DNA from: JADJLQ01 sp031417835
Lineage (GTDB): Bacteria; Bacteroidota; Bacteroidia; Chitinophagales; Saprospiraceae
Length of the DNA stretch: 64,000 bases
Direction: 5' to 3'
Assembly (NCBI GenBank): GCA_031417835.1
Contig: JANOWJ010000041.1
Span: 1 to 64,000 of the forward strand
Shown here: positions 1 through 8,565 of the stretch, one piece after another
Layout of the letters: each line of letters starts with the position of its first letter
Position numbering within the stretch: position 1 is the first letter of the stretch
Program-made: the position numbers and the translations under genes
The notes under the pieces: generated by a model
Databases searched by the model: none
Told to the model about the DNA's origin: nothing
Seen by the model: only the letters and a program-made list of their open reading frames with translations

Positions 1-474
1 CTTTGCGCTTCCCGCCTGACAGTTGTCTATCACTTTGCCTAGGTTACTGTTGATCTGAGCTGCTTGAAAACAAGTCAACCGGCGACTTTTACAGATCGCT
101 TGTGGTGCTGCTTTGTCTTCGATAGTCACATAACCCCAGCAGGAATTGCCGTCTGGCGCTACCACTCGATACACAAAGGTATAACCCAAGTGAGATCGAT
201 CAACAGCATCATTCGCTATTTGACTGGTCCCAAATGGATGCACTAAGTCTACTGAGTAAGCACAAGTGATATCAGGGTTTTCTAAAAAATCATCTGCTTC
301 AAATGTCCGTGTACAGTTTCCTGCAGCTGGCATTGAGGCATTCACATGGTCATTACAGACCAAATTACAAGGTACTTGTGCTGAGGCCTTGAAGCCCAAC
401 ACCAGCAGTAGGATCGGCAAGCACCAGCTTGTCAATCGTGCGAATGAAAGAATAGTAAAATTCGTCTTTTTCAT
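1..474 (-). CDS. N-terminus of large secreted surface protein (partial)
   Basis: The reading frame begins at ATG 474 and leaves the window at its left edge, so only 158 residues are visible. Residues 1-33 form a signal peptide: a Lys-rich start, a long Leu/Val core, and a likely cut after ASA before Gln. The mature part is Cys-rich (motifs such as CNLVCNDHVN and a later ITCAY) and contains a segment like those in giant Saprospiraceae adhesins ('...VVAPDGNSCWGYVTIEDKAAP'). Such proteins are normally T9SS cargo with a sorting domain at the far end, which is outside the window, so that part is inference. No enzyme motif is visible. A plausible promoter lies 30-65 bases upstream. Confidence 0.75.
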   Translation of the reverse strand, partial: MKKTNFTILSFARLTSWCLPILLLVLGFKASAQVPCNLVCNDHVNASMPAAGNCTRTFEADDFLENPDITCAYSVDLVHPFGTSQIANDAVDRSHLGYTFVYRVVAPDGNSCWGYVTIEDKAAPQAICKSRRLTCFQAAQINSNLGKVIDNCQAGSAK

Positions 475-507
475 AAAAGATTCGTTTATTGTTTAGTTCT
501 GGTTTTA

Positions 508-537
508 CAAATATTTAATGACCTTTTGTCTGACAAA
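508..537 (-). promoter_or_regulatory. Candidate Bacteroidota promoter of the left-edge surface protein
   Basis: On the minus strand a TTTG (-33 type, 537..534) is followed after 18 bases by AATATTTG (515..508), one mismatch from the -7 consensus TAnnTTTG. It lies about 33 bases ahead of the ATG at 474. Confidence 0.4.
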
Positions 538-653
538 GGCACAACTGAAATAAGGGGGTTATTTCAAAAGGGGGGGAACCTTTAAAGGCGTAAATATAAA
601 TTACCGTCCAATCAACGAAAAATTATTTTCACACTTTTTTAATTAATTTTTAT

Positions 654-2015
654 TTATCTTCCTTTACCTTGAAATAGAACGAGTATTGTATATAAAATAA
701 TTTTAATATCTAAGGACAGAGAAAGATTTTCAACATAAATCAGGTCAAATTTCAATCGCTCGACCATTTGTTTGATGTCAGATGCATAACCAAATTTGAC
801 TTGGCCCCATGATGTGATTCCTGGACTTACTGTTAAAATCCTTGAGTAATAAGGCGCTATATTTTTTATCTGATCAATAAAGAACTGACGCTCAGGTCGA
901 GGTCCCACAATAGACATATCGCCTCGGATTACATTTAAAAATTGGGGCAACTCATCTAATCTCCATTTTCTCATAAAGGAGCCCCATGGAGTACACCGAT
1001 CATCCGATTCCTGAGTCAATTGCGGACCACTCTCCTCAGCGTTTGTATACATTGATCTAAACTTGAGTATTGAAAAGGGTCGCCCATATTTGCCAATTCT
1101 CAACTGAGAATACAGTATAGGTCCATGAGAGGATTGATTGGTTTTGATGACTAAAATCAAAATAAGAGGAGATAATAATACGAGGATAATACAGGAAACA
1201 AACACATCAGCAGTTCTCTTCAAAAGGGATTGCCATAGCTTCATCTTGCCTGCAGGCAATTCAATGAGTGCTGCACTGTATAACGAATCCAATTTGACAT
1301 GGCCCATTAAAAAATTATAGGAGTCCGGTGTGATTCGGATCAAAAGTGATGTTTTTACAGATCGTAATCGATGAATGATCTGGCTAAGTTCTGCATATTG
1401 CTCTGTGCCCAATGAAACAATAACTTCTTCGATTTGATGTTGTGTAATCACCCGTTCAAGCTCTGAGGCCGTTCCGAAATAGGTAAGATTATCCAATGGA
1501 CCATTCCCTAAAGATCCAACAAAATCTTGACCCATAGAAGGCATCTTCTTGTTTAATTCTTGGTATAAATCCTGCGTCTTCTGATCGTATCCTATCAATA
1601 GAGTCGTATAGGTAATCGTTTTGTTTTTGAGCTTATGGCTGCTGAGTGAGAGAATTATAAATTTGACCAGAGCAGGTAGACTAAAAAGCATACCCCATAT
1701 CATAAAAGATTGAATAGTCGTCAATGATAAGATATCAGGTCTCTTCAGAATAAAAACAAAAAACAAAATTGAGTACAAAGTCGAACGGATCAACCAATTG
1801 CCTAAAATTTTCATCCTAGAAAATCTATAAATATCCAATGCTCCTTCAAACAATACTCCATCTAAAACTCCGATAAAGGCGATTAAAAGATAAACCAACA
1901 AGGATGGAGATCCTTCAGCAGCAATTTTATTATATAAAAAATGGACACTATATACCATTGCTAAAGCGCTACATAGAATATAGAATATCGTGTGAATAGT
2001 CCTCAATCTCCTCAT
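654..2015 (-). CDS. Polyprenyl-phosphate sugar-1-phosphate transferase (exopolysaccharide initiator)
   Basis: A membrane enzyme that transfers a sugar phosphate from a UDP-sugar to undecaprenyl phosphate, the first step of capsule, exopolysaccharide or glycan assembly. The N-terminal part has about four hydrophobic segments and a nucleotide-binding-like middle domain. After another membrane helix (VSCIILVLLSPLILILV) comes the bacterial sugar transferase core with LKFRSM, a WRLDELPQ motif and SIVGPRPER. At 453 residues it matches the WcaJ/EpsE type. The start at 2015 makes a classical ATGA overlap with the lipoprotein gene before it; an in-frame ATG at 2024 is the alternative. It is last in a four-gene operon. 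No other glycan genes are adjacent, so the sugar is unknown. Confidence 0.9.
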   Translation of the reverse strand: MRRLRTIHTIFYILCSALAMVYSVHFLYNKIAAEGSPSLLVYLLIAFIGVLDGVLFEGALDIYRFSRMKILGNWLIRSTLYSILFFVFILKRPDILSLTTIQSFMIWGMLFSLPALVKFIILSLSSHKLKNKTITYTTLLIGYDQKTQDLYQELNKKMPSMGQDFVGSLGNGPLDNLTYFGTASELERVITQHQIEEVIVSLGTEQYAELSQIIHRLRSVKTSLLIRITPDSYNFLMGHVKLDSLYSAALIELPAGKMKLWQSLLKRTADVFVSCIILVLLSPLILILVIKTNQSSHGPILYSQLRIGKYGRPFSILKFRSMYTNAEESGPQLTQESDDRCTPWGSFMRKWRLDELPQFLNVIRGDMSIVGPRPERQFFIDQIKNIAPYYSRILTVSPGITSWGQVKFGYASDIKQMVERLKFDLIYVENLSLSLDIKIILYTILVLFQGKGR

Positions 2016-2851
2016 GGCAAGCATATGATTCTGATATTATCCAATGTAAAAAAAGATGAGGTGGAAGATTTGGCCAAATCACTTTTGATTAATAATTGGA
2101 ACGAATTAAATCTTTCTACATTTAAAAATTCTGATAATGGAATATATACTTTTTTCCATTCCGAGTTTGGTCGTAAAGTAAAGAAATAATTTTTTTCACC
2201 TATTGATCCGGCGAAGGAATTCAATCCAATTTTGACTTCACTATCCGATTTAAAATCCAGTTCTACAAATGCGGACATGCGTGATGACGGCTTGATCGTA
2301 AAGCCAATGGATGCAACTTCGATGACAGGTCGCTGAAGATCCATCATTCCCAAACCCGCAGAATTGCCTTCTTTGACGGATTGATTGCTCCGCATCAGCG
2401 AATGACCAGCTATAGTATCCAAGTCAAACGTAAAGACAGATCCAGATTCAAAGCCTTCTTGTAAAAGCGTTATCATATTATTTTTGTACGAAAAAATCGG
2501 CTTTAGTACCAGAGTATCTTGACCTAAATCTTTTTGAACAATGCTATATGGATCCATTAAAGTGTAAATCTCCGGTCTTGCTAAAATGCCAAACTCCCGA
2601 ATACCCGGGAAGAACCTCAACCGAAAGGAATCCTTTCTTACTATAGGGATTCTGGCAGGGATTGGAAAAGCACCAAGCAAAACATCATCGGAGTACACCC
2701 AAAGATCTCTTAAGTTTTGCGATTGAAACTGATTTGTGGAGGTCTTTAGTACTGTCTCCGGAATGATAATGTAGACTTCATCTATAGACTGATATGCATG
2801 CTGATCACAGGAAAATAATAAGAGTGCTACTAAATAACCCATCCATCTCAT
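2012..2851 (-). CDS. Lipoprotein of unknown function
   Basis: 279 residues. A short hydrophobic leader ends in a lipobox (LLLFSC, Cys at about residue 15) followed by Asp, so it is probably a lipidated envelope protein. The body is beta-rich; after about residue 130 it resembles carbohydrate-binding or galactose-binding-like modules in pattern ('...WKKVYIPLSEFLN...', '...FFTLDNIRI...'), which I infer from appearance only. The start overlaps the stop of the preceding oxidoreductase by one base (TAATG) and the stop overlaps the sugar transferase start (ATGA). Tight translational coupling suggests a job in the same envelope-glycan process. I do not recognise a named family. Confidence 0.75.
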   Translation of the reverse strand: MRWMGYLVALLLFSCDQHAYQSIDEVYIIIPETVLKTSTNQFQSQNLRDLWVYSDDVLLGAFPIPARIPIVRKDSFRLRFFPGIREFGILARPEIYTLMDPYSIVQKDLGQDTLVLKPIFSYKNNMITLLQEGFESGSVFTFDLDTIAGHSLMRSNQSVKEGNSAGLGMMDLQRPVIEVASIGFTIKPSSRMSAFVELDFKSDSEVKIGLNSFAGSIGEKNYFFTLRPNSEWKKVYIPLSEFLNVERFNSFQLLIKSDLAKSSTSSFFTLDNIRIICLP

Positions 2852-3834
2852 TAGACCACATTCTTGGATTTAAGAGAATCAATTTGGCTTAGTATCTCCT
2901 CAGCCACTTTGAGCGCAGCCAAGCCATCATCGAGCGTCACTACCACCTCCTGGTCATACTTAATCGAATTTGAAAATGCATTGAGTTCATCCAAAATTGC
3001 ATTATTTGTGGGTGCAGTCGGCATATCGACCTGAATATGTTTTATGCCAAAACCTGTATCAATAGGCCACGATAATGGATGATCAACAGGTGCCAAATCG
3101 GATATTTTCACAATCTGACTTTCTTTGTCCAGCAAATCCAATCCGATATATTCATCTTGCTGAAAGACCCGAAGTTTTCTCATTTGTTTTAATGAAATGC
3201 GGCTAGCCGTAAGATTGGCTACTGCTCCCCCTTCAAACTCTAATCGAGCATTGCAGATGTCAGGTGTTAAGCTCATAACCGCTACACCACTTGCTCTAAT
3301 TTCTAGAATTGGTCTTTTGACCATAGTGAGCACCAAATCAATATCATGAATCATCAAATCCATCACTACGGAGACATCCGTACCTCGAGGCTTGAACTCG
3401 CTCAATCGATGGCCCTCTATAAACATGGGCTTATTAAATAAATCCTTGACTGCTAGAAATGCCGGATTAAACCGCTCTACATGACCTACTTGGATTTTTA
3501 ATTTTTTGGTTTCGGCAATCCCTTTTAAAGTCAGTGCTTGTGCGCTTGTGGCGGTCACAGGTTTTTCAATGAAAATATGTTTCTGAGCTTCCAAACAAAG
3601 GATTGCCCAATCAAAGTGGGTGCTCGTAGGACTGACAATACATACCGCATCAACAGCATGAAACAACTCATCGATCGTGGAAAAAATCGGAAGGTCTTCC
3701 TCATTTGCAATTTTTTTTTCCACTATTTTATCAATATCCCAGACTGCAGACAAAACTAAATGCATAGACTGCTTAATGCATTTAATGTGGATTTTACCTA
3801 AATGTCCAAGGCCAATAACAGCGATTTTGATCAT
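2851..3834 (-). CDS. Gfo/Idh/MocA family NAD(P)-dependent oxidoreductase
   Basis: 327 residues. The Rossmann fold begins at residue 3 with the GLGHLGKIH fingerprint, and the family's EKP motif follows (IEKPVTA, near residue 95). The C-terminal half carries the alpha/beta substrate domain with MDLMIHDIDLVL, the conserved HD region. Members oxidise or reduce sugar nucleotides and other cyclic polyols, usually in the cytoplasm. Its position one base from a lipoprotein gene and in one operon with a sugar transferase suggests it modifies a nucleotide sugar for an envelope glycan. The exact substrate cannot be read from sequence. Five bases separate it from the small membrane protein gene upstream. 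Confidence 0.88.
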   Translation of the reverse strand: MIKIAVIGLGHLGKIHIKCIKQSMHLVLSAVWDIDKIVEKKIANEEDLPIFSTIDELFHAVDAVCIVSPTSTHFDWAILCLEAQKHIFIEKPVTATSAQALTLKGIAETKKLKIQVGHVERFNPAFLAVKDLFNKPMFIEGHRLSEFKPRGTDVSVVMDLMIHDIDLVLTMVKRPILEIRASGVAVMSLTPDICNARLEFEGGAVANLTASRISLKQMRKLRVFQQDEYIGLDLLDKESQIVKISDLAPVDHPLSWPIDTGFGIKHIQVDMPTAPTNNAILDELNAFSNSIKYDQEVVVTLDDGLAALKVAEEILSQIDSLKSKNVV

Positions 3835-3839
3835 TTTAA

Positions 3840-4145
3840 TTATACTTGTCTATAATACATCAATACCGCTCCAAAAACAGTAATCAGAACTATCAATAAA
3901 ATAGCGACAGTAATCGATCGTCGAAGATTGACCGCAAAATTATAAATTAGATCGCGGTGTTTAGAATGCTTGACCAATATTTCTGATTCCAATTTGTTTT
4001 TATCGAATACAGCAGATGCATCAAAATGAATCTGCAAATCTTTTAATGAACGATATGACTTGAGTACTTTCACTCTAAAATAAACATTAGCCACTACTAA
4101 AAGTATAAAGAGGGTAATTATAAGGTACATTAGGAATTGTTCCAT
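3840..4145 (-). CDS. Small two-helix membrane protein
   Basis: 101 residues. Two hydrophobic helices lie near residues 5-25 and 75-97, joined by a charged loop rich in Lys and Asp. I do not recognise a family. The chosen ATG at 4145 follows an in-frame TTG two codons upstream, which is less likely. It is the first gene of the minus-strand cassette: five bases separate its stop from the oxidoreductase start. The two-helix layout would suit an inner-membrane accessory for the sugar transferase, but this is guesswork from context. Confidence 0.6.
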   Translation of the reverse strand: MEQFLMYLIITLFILLVVANVYFRVKVLKSYRSLKDLQIHFDASAVFDKNKLESEILVKHSKHRDLIYNFAVNLRRSITVAILLIVLITVFGAVLMYYRQV

Positions 4146-4214
4146 GGGCAAAAATAACCTTTAATATAAAACGAAGTTAATTAGCAAAGCTACTTGATAA
4201 AAAAAGGGTTAAGC

Positions 4215-5441
4215 TTACCGAATCAAGGCAAAACTTCCACTTTTATGTTTAGTTTGTCCTTTACAGGTGTAGGTCAAATGATAAACAAACAGTCCAGGGT
4301 TGACAGGAGTATTTCTAAAAGTGCCGTCCCAACCTCCAGCTGCATCAGATGTCGAATAAAGCCTTTCACCCCATCTGTCAAAAATTTCAAAGTTTTTGAC
4401 AGCCTCAGTGACATAAGGATTGGTGATGCGATACAGATCATTCAAGCCATCCTGATTGGGTGTGAACGCTGTAGGCAGCCGGACCTGATTACAGTCAAGC
4501 ATGGATGGATCGATCACTGTGACCTTCAAGGTATCGCGGATGATACAGTTGCCTTGCGTGGAAGTTAAAGAATAAGTTGTGGTGACGGTTGGGGCTAGAC
4601 TAGTCATCCCAGTCGAAGGATTAGTCACGCCTGCACTCGGAGACCAGGTATAATTAAGAGCACAAGTCTGGGAAAGCCTTACATTTACTTTTCCTCCTTT
4701 AAAAATGACTGTATCCTTGTTTAGAATATGGTCGGTGATGGAATATAAAGACTTGACTTCCGAAAGGGTGAGTGCTTTATTATACAATCGTAGCTCGTCA
4801 AAGCCACCTTTAAAACGAATATCAGAAATGGAAAGACAAGGACTGTTTGCCAATTGCAATTTGGCTTTGTTTTGAACGGTGATGGTATAATTATTAATTC
4901 GGGTATCTTTTTCTTGTCCATTCACAAATAGACTCAGTCTATTGCCCGCTTTTACGAATACGATATGAAACCAACACGTGTTGGCTGGCAAAACTGCCTT
5001 GACCGTCCCATTATTATCAACCCGCTGCACCACATCTGCTACCAATGTCCTCTGGTCTGCAACATAACGGATAGCAAAAAAACTATCTATACCACAATTT
5101 TCCCTTTTAGATAGAATATCCATCGTACCAGTCACCTGATCAGGCATAAAATAAAAACTGACTGTAAAATCAGCGTTAAATAAGGATTGGATGGCCGATG
5201 AATTCCATTCAGCAAAATTCAGGCCTCCGTTCCAAGCGATCGCTTTGCCGGGAGTACCACAAACACAATTCAAAGGCCCGACGGAGGCAGCTTGGGCCTT
5301 ATTTTGATGATCATTTACGGTACAGGAATCAAAATTAAAGTGTGCGACTAATGCATTATCAAGTTGAGCACTTAAGCCAACGGATTGACAAAATCCGAGC
5401 AGAATCCAGCACAATCTAATAGAAAAAGAATATTTTTTCAC
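4215..5441 (-). CDS. LamG-domain surface protein with T9SS type B sorting domain
   Basis: 408 residues. A signal peptide (residues 1 to about 25, cut after LSA) leads into a concanavalin A/LamG jelly-roll domain (about 30-230; conserved pieces include MAWNGG-like AIAWNGG, FHIVFVKAGNRLSLFVNG and FDELRLYNKALTLSEV). A short PKD-like or Ig-like stretch follows. The last ~90 residues form the 'gliding motility-associated C-terminal' domain (LPTAFTPNQDGLNDLY, IFDRWGERLY, GGWDGTF, GLFVYHLTYTC), which directs T9SS export and surface attachment in Bacteroidota. I chose the GTG at 5441 because it gives a standard Lys-rich signal peptide; a TTG eight codons upstream is possible. It is separated by 69 bases from the downstream cassette. 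Confidence 0.88.
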   Translation of the reverse strand: MKKYSFSIRLCWILLGFCQSVGLSAQLDNALVAHFNFDSCTVNDHQNKAQAASVGPLNCVCGTPGKAIAWNGGLNFAEWNSSAIQSLFNADFTVSFYFMPDQVTGTMDILSKRENCGIDSFFAIRYVADQRTLVADVVQRVDNNGTVKAVLPANTCWFHIVFVKAGNRLSLFVNGQEKDTRINNYTITVQNKAKLQLANSPCLSISDIRFKGGFDELRLYNKALTLSEVKSLYSITDHILNKDTVIFKGGKVNVRLSQTCALNYTWSPSAGVTNPSTGMTSLAPTVTTTYSLTSTQGNCIIRDTLKVTVIDPSMLDCNQVRLPTAFTPNQDGLNDLYRITNPYVTEAVKNFEIFDRWGERLYSTSDAAGGWDGTFRNTPVNPGLFVYHLTYTCKGQTKHKSGSFALIR

Positions 5442-5627
5442 CGATAATACATTCCTGATGTACAAATAGAACGCAAAAATAGGATAAAAGCAGCTATCGT
5501 AAAACGATCAAGCAATAATCAACCAAATCTGAGGACAAATAACCAAGTAACGACTCAAAAGGTGATGGATTCTAAGGCTAGCCCTATCGATTAGGCGAAA
5601 AATTAATGCTTTAACAAATAATGCGAT

Positions 5628-5635
5628 TATTTTTG
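5628..5635 (+). promoter_or_regulatory. -7 element ahead of tatC
   Basis: TATTTTTG, a perfect TAnnTTTG, ends nine bases before the ATG at 5645. It lies inside the longer reading frame starting at 5621, which argues for the shorter tatC start. Confidence 0.45.
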
Positions 5636-5644
5636 CCGCCTCTA

Positions 5645-6481
5645 ATGAAAAACAAAACTGAGCATGAGATGTCATTTCTGGATCATCTCGAAGAGTTAAG
5701 GTGGCATATAATCAGGGCAGTGGGAGCGATTCTTGTTTGCGCTATCGTAGTTTTTTTGTCCAAGGAATTTGTTTGGGAGACCATCATATTGGGCCCCACC
5801 AGAAAAGATTTTTTTACATACCGGATTTTTTGTGAAATCTCAGAGTCGTTTTGTTTTGGTCCAGACGAGATCCAAATGTTTACCCGAGATTTTGGAGAGC
5901 AGTTTATGATGCATATGGTATCCTCCTTCTGGCTTGGTCTTATAATGGCTTTTCCATATATATTATGGGAAGTATGGCGATTTGTAAAACCCGGACTCTA
6001 TGCTAAAGAACAGAAAGCGATCCGAGGGGTAGTAGCCATCTGTTCGATGTTGTTTTTTATTGGAGTTTTGTTTGGCTATTATGTCGTGACCCCGTTTGGT
6101 ATTTCTTTCCTTACCAACTATGAAATCTCTAATTCGATCCAAAATACGGTGAGCTTGGGGTCGTATGTGAATTATCTGACCATGTTTATTCTGCCTTTAG
6201 GTTTAATTTTTGAACTACCAATGGTGGTCTATTTTCTGGCCAAAGTAGGTATTGTTTCGGGCCCTATGTTGAAGTCATTCCGTCGCCATGCAGTCGTAGT
6301 CATTGTGATCATTGCGGCCATCATAACGCCTCCTGATGTGGCATCACAAATATTAGTCAGTCTACCTTTGATTGTATTGTATGAGGTCAGTATCATCATT
6401 GCCGGCAAGGTCAACCCTTTGCCTAAAGACGAACCAGATTCGGACGAGTATGACTATGATGAGACCAAAACCCAAGAATAA
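5645..6481 (+). CDS. tatC: Twin-arginine translocase subunit TatC
   Basis: Core membrane subunit of the Tat pathway; it binds the twin-arginine signal of folded cargo. The TatC hallmark MSFLDHLEELRWHIIR opens the protein, followed by about six membrane helices, including a conserved periplasmic loop and the segment FELPMVVYFLAKVGI. 278 residues from the ATG at 5645 is typical for Bacteroidota. An ATG at 5621 would add eight residues but sits upstream of a -7 promoter element. The C-terminus is acidic (DEPDSDEYDYDE). No tatA/B gene is adjacent. A Tat-signal oxidoreductase is encoded at 25261-26589, a probable client. Confidence 0.95.
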   Translation: MKNKTEHEMSFLDHLEELRWHIIRAVGAILVCAIVVFLSKEFVWETIILGPTRKDFFTYRIFCEISESFCFGPDEIQMFTRDFGEQFMMHMVSSFWLGLIMAFPYILWEVWRFVKPGLYAKEQKAIRGVVAICSMLFFIGVLFGYYVVTPFGISFLTNYEISNSIQNTVSLGSYVNYLTMFILPLGLIFELPMVVYFLAKVGIVSGPMLKSFRRHAVVVIVIIAAIITPPDVASQILVSLPLIVLYEVSIIIAGKVNPLPKDEPDSDEYDYDETKTQE

Positions 6482-6934
6482 ATGATTCGACTGTCATCTG
6501 CCTGGACTTTGGTATTAAAATTATTCTTTCCAGTTTTTTATATTGTATTTATGGGTGCCTGGTCCATAAGTACTATTTATATGGGCGACGAGGTATCGCC
6601 TGTATTTGAGCATTGGGTGTATAGGATCAGTATGGTGATTTTATTTATGACCGGGATCCTGCTATTTAGATATACAACTTGGAGACTCAAGCGACTCGAC
6701 GGTTCATCGACCCATTTGTACATTACAGATTATTTTAAAACATTTCGATACTCTTTTGAAAGCTTGGATGAACTAAAACCAATATCATTTGGCCCTTTTC
6801 ATTTTCTGAGAATCAAATTGAAAGAAAAAGGCAGTTTTGGAATTAAAATGTACATTCTAATCGAAAAATCGGTTTGGGAACAATATTTAATTGCTCATCC
6901 CCAACTATTTGGCAAGCTTTCATCTCGGCAATAA
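6482..6934 (+). CDS. Small membrane protein with PH-like C-terminal part
   Basis: 150 residues. Its ATG directly follows the tatC stop (TAAATG), so the two are almost certainly co-transcribed and translationally coupled. Two hydrophobic helices occupy about residues 8-32 and 48-66. The remaining 85 residues alternate short beta-like stretches and look like a bacterial PH-like domain ('...HLYITDYFKTFRYSFESLDEL...'). I do not recognise a named family. Its 3' end overlaps the convergent porX gene by 15 bases. A role linked to Tat or membrane homeostasis is only suggested by position. Confidence 0.65.
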   Translation: MIRLSSAWTLVLKLFFPVFYIVFMGAWSISTIYMGDEVSPVFEHWVYRISMVILFMTGILLFRYTTWRLKRLDGSSTHLYITDYFKTFRYSFESLDELKPISFGPFHFLRIKLKEKGSFGIKMYILIEKSVWEQYLIAHPQLFGKLSSRQ

Positions 6935-8476
6935 GGTAATCACCGGACAAATCATCTCCTCCATTGAAATGCCGCCATGCTGAAAGGAGTGCAAGTAATA
7001 ATTGTGATAATAGTTATAGTTATTGGGATATAGAAAGAAGCCATCATTTTTGGCAAAAATAAAAGCTGAACTAATGTTGGGACTGGGCAATCCTGCTTTT
7101 TTAGGTTCTCGGATTTCAAAAACTTCTTTTTTATCATAATTTAGATTACGACCTACCTTGTATCGAAGGTTAGTGGTAGTCTCTCTATCGCCTATGACTT
7201 TGATGGGAGATTTTACACGAATCGTACCATGATCAGTGGTAATCACTACTGTGACTTTTTTTTCAGCCAGCTTTTGTAATAAAGTCCAGAGCGGGGAATT
7301 GGAAAACCAGCTTAAGGTCAAGGACCTGTACGCTTTTTCGTCACCAGCCAATTCTTTTAAAACTTCCATTTCTGTACGTGCATGGGATAACATGTCAATA
7401 AAATTGTAAACGATCACCGTAAGTTGATTTTCAAGCATTCTGTTGCTTGAATCCGGAAGATTTCTAGCATCGCTGACTTGAGTGATCTTTGTGTATGAAA
7501 ACTTAGGTATTGTCTTAAAATGGCGTTGTAGCTGTTGCTCCAATAAATCACTTTCATGGAGATTTTTGCCCCCCTTTTCATTGTCATTCAACCACCAATC
7601 TTCAAATCGTTGTTCTATTTGACTTGGCAATAATCCCGCAAAGATGGCATTTCGACTGTACTGGGTAGAGGTGGGCAATATACTCATAAACTGATCCTCT
7701 TGCTCTACTCTAAATCGTTCATTAATTTTGGGTTCAATAGCTTTCCATTGGTCAAATCGGAGATTATCCAATAAGATCATGACGACCGGTTTATCAGCAT
7801 GGATCAGCGGAAAAACTTTTTCTTTAAGTAATCGATGGGATAAGATTGGAGCATTCTTAGGATTATCGATCCAATCTTGGTAATGTCGGGCTACAAATTT
7901 ACCAAACTCTCCATTCGCCTCTGTTTTTTGAGTAGCCAGGATCTGAGTCATCTCAGGGTTATCCGATTGATCGAGTTTAAGCTCCCAATTGATAATGCTT
8001 TTATATACCTCTATCCAATCCTTGAGATTACCTGCGGAATTGATTTGATAAGATATGTTTCTAAATTCCTGTTGGTAATCAGAAGTCGTCTTCTCCCGTA
8101 CCAACCTTCGATTATCCACAATTTTTTTTAAGGTTAGCAGAACTTGATTTGGGTTCACCGGTTTGATCAAATAATCATCAATTTGGGATCCAATAGCTTC
8201 TTCCATGATGTTTTCCGCTTCGTTTTTGGTGATCATTACGATAGGGAGCTGAGGATTGATTGCTTTAAATTTAGATAGAGTCTCTAACCCTGATAAACCA
8301 GGCATAGATTCGTCTAAAAATACGATGTCAATATCCTTGTGAGCATGATACTCTTCCAATGCATCATGTCCATTGCTAACCAAAACAAATTGGTAGCCCT
8401 TTTTTTCTAAAAAATAGACTTGAGGTTTAAGTAAATCGAGTTCGTCATCAGCCCAAAGTATCTTTACGCCATCCAT
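6920..8476 (-). CDS. porX: PorX: T9SS response regulator with PglZ phosphatase domain
   Basis: 518 residues. An N-terminal receiver domain carries acidic DD near residues 10-11, the phosphoacceptor Asp55 (IVFLDESMPG) and a Lys-Pro pair (YLIKPVNP). A long helical linker leads to a C-terminal PglZ/alkaline-phosphatase superfamily domain (VVMILLDNLRFDQW, VVITTDHGTIRV, HNYYLHSFQHGG with metal-binding Asp/His). This unusual architecture defines PorX, the regulator that pairs with the PorY kinase and controls T9SS genes in Porphyromonas and relatives; the PglZ domain has been linked to cyclic or linear oligonucleotide phosphodiesterase activity. An AGGAGG Shine-Dalgarno lies shortly before the start, which is rare in this phylum. 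No porY is nearby. Confidence 0.93.
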   Translation of the reverse strand: MDGVKILWADDELDLLKPQVYFLEKKGYQFVLVSNGHDALEEYHAHKDIDIVFLDESMPGLSGLETLSKFKAINPQLPIVMITKNEAENIMEEAIGSQIDDYLIKPVNPNQVLLTLKKIVDNRRLVREKTTSDYQQEFRNISYQINSAGNLKDWIEVYKSIINWELKLDQSDNPEMTQILATQKTEANGEFGKFVARHYQDWIDNPKNAPILSHRLLKEKVFPLIHADKPVVMILLDNLRFDQWKAIEPKINERFRVEQEDQFMSILPTSTQYSRNAIFAGLLPSQIEQRFEDWWLNDNEKGGKNLHESDLLEQQLQRHFKTIPKFSYTKITQVSDARNLPDSSNRMLENQLTVIVYNFIDMLSHARTEMEVLKELAGDEKAYRSLTLSWFSNSPLWTLLQKLAEKKVTVVITTDHGTIRVKSPIKVIGDRETTTNLRYKVGRNLNYDKKEVFEIREPKKAGLPSPNISSAFIFAKNDGFFLYPNNYNYYHNYYLHSFQHGGISMEEMICPVITLLPR

Positions 8477-8565
8477 ATCTTTCCTCCTTTTATTGAGCTT
8501 CTTAAGCTAGTATTGTACATTAAATGTAATTTTTTGGGGTATTAGATAAGTCAAACTAAACACCA

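Noticed and set aside
64..496. Plus-strand open frames at the left edge
   Set aside because: Antisense to the partial surface protein, whose minus-strand frame has a clear signal peptide and promoter.
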